From Sva-07 sp031398325 (GTDB taxonomy: Bacteria > Actinomycetota > Acidimicrobiia > Acidimicrobiales > Ilumatobacteraceae), in contig JANNNB010000253.1 in assembly GCA_031398325.1 (NCBI GenBank), positions 1 to 8,574 of the forward strand: a stretch of DNA of 8,574 nucleotides, written 5' to 3'. The notes below the pieces were generated by a model. The model saw only the letters and a program-made list of their open reading frames with translations. It searched no databases and was not told the DNA's origin. This document shows, piece by piece, positions 1 through 5,661 of this stretch; positions within the stretch are counted from its first letter, which is position 1, and each line of letters begins with the position of its first letter. The translations under genes were made by a program, and so were the position numbers.

Positions 1-825
1 GTTCAGCTCGGTGTTCGCCGAGGCGCCGATGCCTCGATACGCAACAGGTTCGATGCTCGCCGACTCCATCACGAGGTTGGCACCCGAACGGGCGTAGGCC
101 GCGTTCACTTCGTCGATGGTCGCAGCGAGCCACGCAACCGCCTGCGCGTCGCCACCGAAGAGATCGCGGGAGAACTCGTCGTACACCGTGAGGACCCGTA
201 CGACAGGGGTTGCCCCGTCGGCGGCCGCTTCCGGCGACAGATCGACGACGTCCGGCGCCGCTGCGCTTGGGGCGTCGTTCACGAATTCAGGGGGCAACGG
301 CTCGGCCTCGGTCTCGTTCGGAAGGATCCGCCCCTCCTCGAAGACCAGGTGGGTCGACCCGGATGCCGGAACGATCGAGTACGTCGCGTCGCCGACGCTG
401 ATCGCGCCGTGGACGCCGTCCGCAACGAACGACAGCGTCGCGACCGCATCGGGCGTGGTGCCGGACCAGGTCGAGCCACCCTCTCCGGCGGACCACACCC
501 CGCTCGAGCCGAACGGAACCACGACCTCGTGGAACAGTTCGATGGTGACGTCGGGCGCCGACAGACCGACCGTCAATGCGTCGACGTCGACGGTGACGAA
601 TCTCGAACGAACGGCACCGAAACGACTGTCGTCGACGATCGGCGCGACCTCATCCGGCTCGGAAGCGGCGTCGAACCGAACGACCGGCACATCGACCGCC
701 TGGGCGAACGCCGCTGGCCCACCTGGCGACATCGCCAGAACCGAGCCCAACGTAGCCACGACCAGCACGACCGACAGGGCACGTCGGCGCCGCAGAGGCG
801 TCTGGGATGCTCGTCTCGCCTGCAA
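1..825 (-). CDS. Secreted reprolysin-like (M12-type) zinc metallopeptidase, N-terminal part
   Basis: Partial gene: 275 codons from the chosen TTG start, running off the left edge. Residues 1-42 form a classic Sec signal peptide: a basic n-region (QARRASQTPLRRRR), a hydrophobic core (ALSVVLVVATLGSVLAM) and a probable cleavage after AFA. Residues about 70-165 resemble the prodomain of bacterial reprolysin-like metallopeptidases: a TVDVDAL segment, FHEVVV, then TWSGTTPDAVATLSF and VHGAISVGDATYSIVP. An acidic/Ala-Pro linker (about 168-205) leads to the first strand and helix of a catalytic domain (VVRVLTVYDEFSRDLFGGD, then a helix ending NAAYARSGANLVME). The zinc-binding HExxHxxxxxH motif should lie downstream, outside the window, so catalysis is inferred. 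The product should be exported and activated by propeptide removal. TTG at 825-823 is chosen because it puts the n-region at the N-terminus; an upstream in-frame GTG (897) would overlap the divergent gene. There is no Shine-Dalgarno. Confidence 0.72.
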   Translation of the reverse strand, partial: MQARRASQTPLRRRRALSVVLVVATLGSVLAMSPGGPAAFAQAVDVPVVRFDAASEPDEVAPIVDDSRFGAVRSRFVTVDVDALTVGLSAPDVTIELFHEVVVPFGSSGVWSAGEGGSTWSGTTPDAVATLSFVADGVHGAISVGDATYSIVPASGSTHLVFEEGRILPNETEAEPLPPEFVNDAPSAAAPDVVDLSPEAAADGATPVVRVLTVYDEFSRDLFGGDAQAVAWLAATIDEVNAAYARSGANLVMESASIEPVAYRGIGASANTELN

Positions 826-832
826 GCAGCTC

Positions 833-838
833 AGGTTA
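833..838 (-). promoter_or_regulatory. Putative -10 element (TAACCT) for the metallopeptidase gene
   Basis: On the minus strand TAACCT ends 7 nt before the TTG start at 825. Transcription would therefore begin at or next to the start codon, giving a leaderless mRNA. I see no convincing -35 box. This is inferred from position and a TAnnnT match only; such hexamers are common enough that one alone would be weak evidence. Confidence 0.35.
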
Positions 839-872
839 CGCCCACCGTGCGAGTTCGACCAGGCGGCTCCCC

Positions 873-878
873 TACTGT
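873..878 (+). promoter_or_regulatory. Putative -10 element (TACTGT) for the acyl-CoA synthetase gene
   Basis: TACTGT ends 7 nt before the ATG at 886, again leaderless geometry, and no Shine-Dalgarno lies between. It sits back to back with the minus-strand TAACCT at 833-838, with 34 bp between the two hexamers, so the short divergent intergenic region would hold both promoters and any operator. No clear -35 sequence is seen. Confidence 0.4.
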
Positions 879-885
879 CGGCCCG

Positions 886-2502
886 ATGGAGATGCACTTC
901 GCAACCGTTTGGGAATCGATCGCCGATGAGATTCCCGACACACCCGCCGTCAGCAACGGCGACACCACCCGCACCTGGTCGGAGTTCGACGATCGCGCCG
1001 CACGCATCGCCGGCGCCTTGACCGCCGCCGGGCTCGGACCGGATTCCAAGGTCGGGCTCTATCTTTACAACGGCAACGAGTACATCGAAGCCCAGTACGC
1101 AGCGTTCAAGCTGCGCGGCGTGCCGGTCAACATCAACTACCGCTACCTCGACGAGGAGCTCTGGTACCTGCTCGACAACTCTGACGCCGAAGCCCTCGTG
1201 TTCCACGCCTCGCTCGGTGATCGGGTCGCCAACGTCGTCGACCGACTTCCGAAGCTCAAGCTGCTGATCGAAGTGGCCGACGGCCCGACCGCCGGTGTGC
1301 CGGGCTCGCAGGAGTACGAGGCAGTACTTGCTGCCGCCGACCCGATGCCGCGCATCGAGCGCTCGGAAGACGACATCTACATGCTCTACACGGGCGGCAC
1401 GACCGGCATGCCGAAGGGTGTGATGTACGCGATCGGAGAGCTGACCAACGCGCAGGTGATGGGCGGGCTCCCCCTGATCGGGCTCGCGCCGCCAGCAGAT
1501 GCGTCACTCGTCGCCCCGATGGTCGCCGAGGTGGTCGGCGCCGGCACCCAGATCGTCTCCATCCCGTGTGCACCGCTGATGCACGGCACCGGCGCCTGGG
1601 GCGGGTGCATGATCCCGCTGCTCGCCGGTGGACACATCGTCACCCTCACCAGCCGCAGCCTCGATGCGCACGAGCTGCTCGCAACGGTCGAACGCCGCAA
1701 GGCAACGGCGGTCACCATCGTCGGCGACACGCTCGCCAAGCCCATCATCAAGGCGATCGACGAGGGCAAGCCCGACGGCAGCAAGTACGACACGACCTCC
1801 ATCGCGCTGTTCCTGTCGTCCGGCGTGATGTGGACCACCGAGGTCAAGCAGCAGATGATCGATCGCATCGAGCAGGCGATGCTGATCGACGCGATGGGTG
1901 CCTCCGAGGGTCAGATGGGTTCGCAGGTCACCATGAAGGGCCTCGCTGCCCAGACGGCGAAGTTCCAACAGAACCCGACGACCAAGGTGTTCACCGAAGA
2001 CGACCGCGAGGTGGTCCCCGGCTCCGACGAGGTCGGCATGGTGGCCGCTGGCGGCAACGTCCCGCTCGGGTACTACAAGGATCCGGAGAAGTCGGCCCGT
2101 ACGTTCCGCGTGATCGACGGGCTGCGCTACTCGTTCCCGGGCGACTTCGCCAAGGTCGACGCCGACGGTTCGATCATCCTGCTCGGGCGGGGCAGCCAGG
2201 TGATCAACAGCGGCGGCGAGAAGATCTACCCCGAGGAGGTCGAGGAGGCCGTCAAGCGCGTCGACGGCATCCAGGACTGTCTCGTGATCGGTATCGACGA
2301 CGAGAAGTTCGGTCAGGCGGTCACCGCCGTCGCCTCACGGGTGGACGGATCCGACGTCGATGCCGAGACCGTGATCGCAGCGGTCAAGCACGAGCTTGCT
2401 GGATACAAGGCCCCGAAGTCGATCGTCTTCGTGCCGGTCGTCCCCCGGGCGCCCAACGGCAAGGCCGACTACCGGGCTGCCAAGGTCCTCGCGACCGGCT
2501 GA
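886..2502 (+). CDS. Acyl-CoA synthetase (AMP-forming, FadD19-like)
   Basis: Complete 538-residue member of the ANL adenylating superfamily, which activates a carboxylic acid with ATP to an acyl-adenylate and transfers it to CoA. The P-loop is YTGGTTGMPKG at residues 168-178. The A5-type motif is MGASEG around E341. The A8 hinge region is GRGSQVINSGGEKIYPEEVE at 434-453, and the catalytic lysine is K526 in NGKADYR near the C-terminus. The usual hinge aspartate of GRxDx is Ser here. I recall the same GRGS...NxGGEKIxPEEVE form in actinobacterial FadD19-type ligases of steroid side-chain breakdown, so a bulky or branched acyl substrate is plausible but unproven. Length fits the family. The open frame extends upstream to 349, but those codons are antisense to the metallopeptidase gene; ATG 886 is chosen for homology and the -10 spacing. 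The cytoplasmic enzyme converges on the hydrolase operon 18 bp away. Confidence 0.93.
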   Translation: MEMHFATVWESIADEIPDTPAVSNGDTTRTWSEFDDRAARIAGALTAAGLGPDSKVGLYLYNGNEYIEAQYAAFKLRGVPVNINYRYLDEELWYLLDNSDAEALVFHASLGDRVANVVDRLPKLKLLIEVADGPTAGVPGSQEYEAVLAAADPMPRIERSEDDIYMLYTGGTTGMPKGVMYAIGELTNAQVMGGLPLIGLAPPADASLVAPMVAEVVGAGTQIVSIPCAPLMHGTGAWGGCMIPLLAGGHIVTLTSRSLDAHELLATVERRKATAVTIVGDTLAKPIIKAIDEGKPDGSKYDTTSIALFLSSGVMWTTEVKQQMIDRIEQAMLIDAMGASEGQMGSQVTMKGLAAQTAKFQQNPTTKVFTEDDREVVPGSDEVGMVAAGGNVPLGYYKDPEKSARTFRVIDGLRYSFPGDFAKVDADGSIILLGRGSQVINSGGEKIYPEEVEEAVKRVDGIQDCLVIGIDDEKFGQAVTAVASRVDGSDVDAETVIAAVKHELAGYKAPKSIVFVPVVPRAPNGKADYRAAKVLATG

Positions 2503-2512
2503 CTGCAGCCGG
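2495..2512. terminator. GC hairpin between convergent genes, possible bidirectional terminator
   Basis: CCGGCTG (2495-2501), loop ACTG, CAGCCGG (2506-2512) form a perfect 7-bp inverted repeat that includes the stop codon of the acyl-CoA synthetase gene and fills most of the 18-bp gap to the convergent hydrolase gene. No T-tract follows on either strand, so it is not a canonical intrinsic terminator, although U-less hairpins have been proposed as terminators in actinobacteria. Its placement between two convergent stops is the main support. Confidence 0.4.
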
Positions 2513-2520
2513 CAGAACGA

Positions 2521-3279
2521 TCAGACCAGGAGCTTCTCGCGAAAGAACTCGATGACGCGCTCGACGCTGGCGTCGTCGCGCTGCTCGGTCAACACCGAGT
2601 GGTCGGATTTCTTGGAGCTCGGCAACTCGACGGCGATGAAGGCGTCGCCGAGCAGGTCTCGCAGCGACGAGAACCGGTCGCCGACGAGCTTGTCGTCCGT
2701 GAAGCGGAGCCCGAGCACCTGACAACCCTGTGCCGCGCGCTCGGCAACGGCCGCCGCATCGTCGGGCGACAGGTTGAGGTCGGCCGATCGCGCCTTGCCG
2801 AGCGCGAACGGCATCGACGGCTGCGAGAGCACGGGGGCGATCATGGTGTCGTCGACCATCATCCCGAGCGCGAAGCCACCGGAGAAGCACATCCCGATCG
2901 CGCCGACTCCCGGCCCACCGACATCGGCGTGAAGGTTGCGGGCCAGTGCGCGCAACCAGGAGATCACGGGCGACGTCTTGTTCAGCGCCATCGTGGTGAA
3001 CTCCTTCGCGACGCACACCTTCACCATCGACGCCGCTCCGTACGGGCCGGTCACCGCCTTCCCCGGGGTTCCGACGAGCGACGGCATGATCACGGTGAAG
3101 CCCGCGTCGACCACCTCGTTCGCGAACCGTGCCACCGCCGGTGTGATGCCGGGGATCTCGTGAACGACGACCACCCCTGGCCCGCTCCCACGCCGGTATG
3201 TCGGATGCGTCATCCCGGCGGCCGAGAACTCACCGGCCTCCCAGCCTGCCAGCACCTCGGGGACGGCGTCGGCGCTCAT
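2521..3279 (-). CDS. Dienelactone hydrolase family protein
   Basis: 252-residue alpha/beta-hydrolase of the dienelactone hydrolase (DLH) family, cytoplasmic with no signal peptide. Strand and elbow motifs appear in family order: VVVVHEIPGI with E41, matching the conserved Glu next to the DLH active site; GAIGMCFSGG with the likely nucleophile C131; an acid at D195 or D196 in LRFTDDKLVGDRF; and H227 in DHSVL. All the catalytic parts are therefore present. The elbow differs from the classic GxCxGG form because Ser133 occupies the position of the first Gly, so C131 is the likely nucleophile but S133 cannot be excluded. The family hydrolyses lactones, esters or thioesters, and the substrate here is unknown. 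The ATG at 3279 overlaps the TGA of the upstream phosphotransferase gene (ATGA), with no strong Shine-Dalgarno, so the two genes are probably co-transcribed and translationally coupled. Confidence 0.87.
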   Translation of the reverse strand: MSADAVPEVLAGWEAGEFSAAGMTHPTYRRGSGPGVVVVHEIPGITPAVARFANEVVDAGFTVIMPSLVGTPGKAVTGPYGAASMVKVCVAKEFTTMALNKTSPVISWLRALARNLHADVGGPGVGAIGMCFSGGFALGMMVDDTMIAPVLSQPSMPFALGKARSADLNLSPDDAAAVAERAAQGCQVLGLRFTDDKLVGDRFSSLRDLLGDAFIAVELPSSKKSDHSVLTEQRDDASVERVIEFFREKLLV

Positions 3280-4316
3280 GCCAACCGCTTCATGGCGTCG
3301 AGGGCGGATTCGGCCAGCGCTTCGGTGCCGACCTTGAATCCCGTCAGGAGTTGGTCATCGATCGGCGAATCTCCCATTGCCCCGTGAAGGTATCGGGCGT
3401 AGACCCCCTCCGAGATGACGGCGAGACGCCACGAGGAGAACGCGACGTAGTAATCGATGTCCGACAGGTCGCGCCCCGTCCGGGTGGCATATCGCTCGAG
3501 CAGGTCGCCGTAGGACGGAAAGCCCTCGATGCCCGTCGGGTCGTTCGGTCGGAGGTTCGGTTTGCCCGGGTCGGACCAGTACACGCCGAGGTAGCCGACG
3601 TCGGCCAGTGGGTCTCCGAGCGTGCACAGCTCCCAGTCGAGCACCGCCGCGACGCGGCCCGTCGACGTGTCGGTCAGACAGTTCCCGAAGCGGTAGTCAC
3701 CGTGGGCGATCGCCACACCATGTTGCTCGGGAATTCGCTGAGCGAGGCGCACCGCGACCTCGTCGATCGCCGGCAGCTCACGGGTCTTGGAGTTCTGCCA
3801 TTGCGTCGTCCAACGCTTGACCTGCCGCTCGACGTAGCCATCTCGCTTCGCGAGGTCACCGAGGCCCACGTCGTCGACATCGACGGCATGGAGGTCGGCA
3901 AGCACGTCGATGAGATGGAAGCTCGCCGACCGCCGGTGTTCGATCGACATCGCGGCAGCACGGTCGGGGCTGTCGAGCACGACTCCGTCGACGTAGCCCA
4001 TCACGTAGAAGGGCGCTCCGTTGACCGACTCGTCGGTGCAGAGGCCGAGTGCGGCGGGAACCGGCACGTTGGTCGTGCCCACGGCAGCGATGATTCGGTA
4101 CTCGCGGGCCATGTCGTGCGCGGTCGCCAGCACGGCGCCCGTCGGGGGCCGGCGCAACACGTACCGCTGGCCGGTCGCGTCGGTGACGGTGAAGGTCAGG
4201 TTCGAGCGCCCACCAGCGATGATCTTGAATTCGAACGGGGCCACCGCCCCGCTGATGTTGTCGACGAGCCACGCAGTGACGCGGTCGATGTCGATTCCAA
4301 TGATCGATGACTGCAC
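3276..4316 (-). CDS. APH-type phosphotransferase (ACAD10/ACAD11/LvaA-like kinase family)
   Basis: 346-residue protein with the aminoglycoside-phosphotransferase/choline-kinase fold. The N-lobe has a nucleotide-binding loop (IAGGRSNLTFTV, about 33-44) and the VLRRPP strand carrying the likely ATP-binding Arg/Lys position. The C-lobe has the catalytic HGDYRFGN (H205, D207, N212) and the metal-binding DWE (D227-E229) in VLDWELCTLGDPLADVGYL. The GGRSN...LRRPP and DWELxTLGDPLADxGY signatures are those of the family that includes the N-terminal half of ACAD10/ACAD11 and the Pseudomonas levulinate-pathway kinase LvaA, which phosphorylate 4-hydroxyacyl-CoAs. Resistance to aminoglycosides is not implied. 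The start is GTG 4316; the open frame runs further upstream to 4649, but that stretch is antisense-frame sequence over the NlpC/P60 gene. There is no Shine-Dalgarno; a TACCGT hexamer lies 6 nt upstream. It overlaps the downstream DLH gene by 4 bp. Confidence 0.88.
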   Translation of the reverse strand: MQSSIIGIDIDRVTAWLVDNISGAVAPFEFKIIAGGRSNLTFTVTDATGQRYVLRRPPTGAVLATAHDMAREYRIIAAVGTTNVPVPAALGLCTDESVNGAPFYVMGYVDGVVLDSPDRAAAMSIEHRRSASFHLIDVLADLHAVDVDDVGLGDLAKRDGYVERQVKRWTTQWQNSKTRELPAIDEVAVRLAQRIPEQHGVAIAHGDYRFGNCLTDTSTGRVAAVLDWELCTLGDPLADVGYLGVYWSDPGKPNLRPNDPTGIEGFPSYGDLLERYATRTGRDLSDIDYYVAFSSWRLAVISEGVYARYLHGAMGDSPIDDQLLTGFKVGTEALAESALDAMKRLA

Positions 4317-4322
4317 GGACGG

Positions 4323-4328
4323 ACGGTA
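4323..4328 (-). promoter_or_regulatory. Putative -10 element (TACCGT) for the phosphotransferase-hydrolase operon
   Basis: On the minus strand TACCGT ends 6 nt before the GTG start at 4316, compatible with a leaderless transcript of the two-gene operon. It lies in the 71-bp gap below the NlpC/P60 gene. No clear -35 box or operator palindrome is visible. Confidence 0.35.
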
Positions 4329-4350
4329 GCCGTTGAGGCTTTCGCCGGGC

Positions 4351-4379
4351 GCAGTGGGTCGGTCGCAGTGGGGTCGGTC
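4351..4379. repeat. Short imperfect tandem repeat in the gap below the NlpC/P60 gene
   Basis: GCAGTGGGTCGGTC (4351-4364) is followed directly by GCAGTGGGGTCGGTC (4365-4379), differing by one inserted G. A third, diverged copy (GAAGCGGGTCAGCC, 4380-4393) runs into the stop codon of the NlpC/P60 gene. The array sits just upstream of the phosphotransferase promoter candidate, so it could be an operator-like direct repeat or simply replication slippage in the 3' region. Confidence 0.6.
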
Positions 4380-4387
4380 GAAGCGGG

Positions 4388-5560
4388 TCAGCCAGGTCGG
4401 CCGACGCCCGTGACCTTGCTCCAGTTGACCGCCGACACCTTCACCGACGAGCCGGTGTTCGGTGCGTGGACGAGTTGGCCACCGCCGAGGTAGATGCCGA
4501 CGTGGCTGATCGGGCTGTAATAGAACAGCAGATCGCCCGGCTGCGCCTCGGCTTGTGAGACGTGGGGCACCGACGCGAACTGGGCTCGCGATTGGTGCGG
4601 CAGACCGACACCGGCCTGGGCCCAGGCGTAGGCGGTGAGGCCGGAACAATCGAAGGCCTCACCCGGGCTCGAAGCGGCGTAGCGGTAGGGCACACCCTGT
4701 TGAGCCATGGCGGCCGAGATCGCGATGCCCGAGCGTGACGACACCGCAGGTGCCGGGGCGTAGTTCGTTTCGCTGGTCGCCTCGGACCCGCCGCCGCCTG
4801 TCGTCGTGCCGCCGCCACCACCACCGCCGCCCGTGGACGCCTGGTTGGACTGGCTCGCCTGCGCCTGCGCGGCCTGGGCCTGCGCGGCCTGGGCCTGCAT
4901 CTGGCGGAGCGACTCGGCGGCGCGACGCGCTTCTTCCTCGGCGATCAGTTCTCCGAGGGTGCTCTCGGCTTCGATGCGAGCCGCTTCGTAGTCGTCGGTC
5001 AGTTCCTCGGTGGCCTCTTGCGACGCCACCAGCTTCGCAGCGAGCTGCTCGGCCTGTTCACGCTTCGCGGCGAGGTCGGCACGATCCTCTTCGAGGTCGG
5101 TGACCATCGCGTCGAGTTCGTCGGAGGTCACGTCGCCGGCACTCAGGGCGATCCGAGCCAACTCGTCGCGCTGCAACACGTCGTTCAAGTTGGTGGAGTC
5201 CTCGAACAACGGTCCGAGCGGGGCGGCACCGCCGCCGACGAACGACCGCAGCGCCATCTCGCCGAGGCTGCCTCGCAGGGAAGCGAGCTCGGCCTCTTTG
5301 GCCGCCACACGAGCCTCGGCTTCCACGATCTCGGCATCGAGCTGGGCCTTGGTGTCGATCGCCTCGACGTATTCCTCGGCGAGCTGGTTCGATTGCTCTT
5401 CGAGTCGCTCGAGCTCGTCGACGATGTCTTCGACCTTCTGGCGCTGCCCGTCGACCGTTTGGGCCTGTGCAACGGTGGGCGCCATCGCAGGAACGATCAA
5501 TGCGATCGCGACAGCCACGGGAAATACACGGAGAAGCTGCCTCATACGAACCGACCGCAT
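4388..5560 (-). CDS. Secreted coiled-coil NlpC/P60 peptidoglycan hydrolase
   Basis: 390-residue exported protein. Residues 1-34 are a signal peptide (MRSVRMRQLLR, then VFPVAVAIALIVPAMA, cleavage near AQA). Residues about 36-220 are highly charged Glu/Ala/Leu-rich helix, predicted coiled coil, broken near 107-125 by a Gly/Pro-rich stretch. A linker of Ala-Gln repeats (221-236) and Gly/Thr runs (243-258) leads to a C-terminal NlpC/P60 (peptidase C40) domain, about 278-390. Catalytic residues are C305 (FDCSGLTAYAW) and H353 (ISHVGIYLGG), with H365 (LVHAPN) as the third polar residue. The family cuts D-Glu-to-diamino-acid bonds in stem peptides; the coiled-coil-plus-C40 layout resembles actinobacterial RipA/RipC-type cell-separation hydrolases, which FtsEX-like partners or proteolysis may control. 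ATG 5560 is chosen because of a CATATT hexamer 7 nt upstream; ATG 5545 (385 residues) is a workable alternative. It lies 101 bp below guaA on the same strand. Confidence 0.9.
   Translation of the reverse strand: MRSVRMRQLLRVFPVAVAIALIVPAMAPTVAQAQTVDGQRQKVEDIVDELERLEEQSNQLAEEYVEAIDTKAQLDAEIVEAEARVAAKEAELASLRGSLGEMALRSFVGGGAAPLGPLFEDSTNLNDVLQRDELARIALSAGDVTSDELDAMVTDLEEDRADLAAKREQAEQLAAKLVASQEATEELTDDYEAARIEAESTLGELIAEEEARRAAESLRQMQAQAAQAQAAQAQASQSNQASTGGGGGGGGTTTGGGGSEATSETNYAPAPAVSSRSGIAISAAMAQQGVPYRYAASSPGEAFDCSGLTAYAWAQAGVGLPHQSRAQFASVPHVSQAEAQPGDLLFYYSPISHVGIYLGGGQLVHAPNTGSSVKVSAVNWSKVTGVGRPG
4857..4898 (-). repeat. 15-bp tandem repeat encoding the Ala-Gln linker
   Basis: GCCTGCGCGGCCTGG occurs perfectly at 4863-4877 and 4878-4892, flanked by partial GCCTGC units at 4857-4862 and 4893-4898. 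On the minus strand it encodes the AQAQA linker of the NlpC/P60 protein between the coiled coil and the catalytic domain. In-frame units of this kind are prone to copy-number change between strains. Confidence 0.7.
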
Positions 5561-5567
5561 CCTAGCG

Positions 5568-5573
5568 AATATG
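5568..5573 (-). promoter_or_regulatory. Putative -10 element (CATATT) for the NlpC/P60 gene
   Basis: On the minus strand CATATT ends 7 nt before ATG 5560. It keeps the A at position 2 and T at position 6 that matter most in -10 elements but lacks the first T. If used, the transcript would be leaderless from ATG 5560, which supports that start over 5545. It lies in the 101-bp guaA-NlpC/P60 gap, in which I saw no clear terminator hairpin. Confidence 0.3.
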
Positions 5574-5661
5574 ACGAACGTGTTGCGAAATGCTGACGGA
5601 AATTCGGTGCCGCGCGTCACACAGGCTCTCGTCATTCCACGCTTACGCCCGTTCCAGGCGC

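Noticed and set aside
349..885. N-terminal extension of the acyl-CoA synthetase frame to 717 residues
   Set aside because: The extra 179 codons are Arg/Asp-rich antisense sequence over the metallopeptidase gene and lack family similarity; ATG 886 gives the normal N-terminus.
116..1021. 301-residue plus-strand open frame
   Set aside because: Ser/Thr/Pro-rich shadow antisense to the metallopeptidase gene and running into the acyl-CoA synthetase gene in another frame.
1566..2555. 329-residue plus-strand open frame within the acyl-CoA synthetase gene
   Set aside because: Arg-rich +1-type shadow of the ligase gene, with no independent features.
3198..4310. 370-residue plus-strand open frame opposite the phosphotransferase
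   Set aside because: Antisense shadow; the minus strand carries intact kinase catalytic motifs.
3276..4316. Aminoglycoside-resistance gene
   Set aside because: The fold is APH-like, but the motifs match the ACAD10/ACAD11/LvaA group and the neighbours are catabolic, so resistance is not supported.
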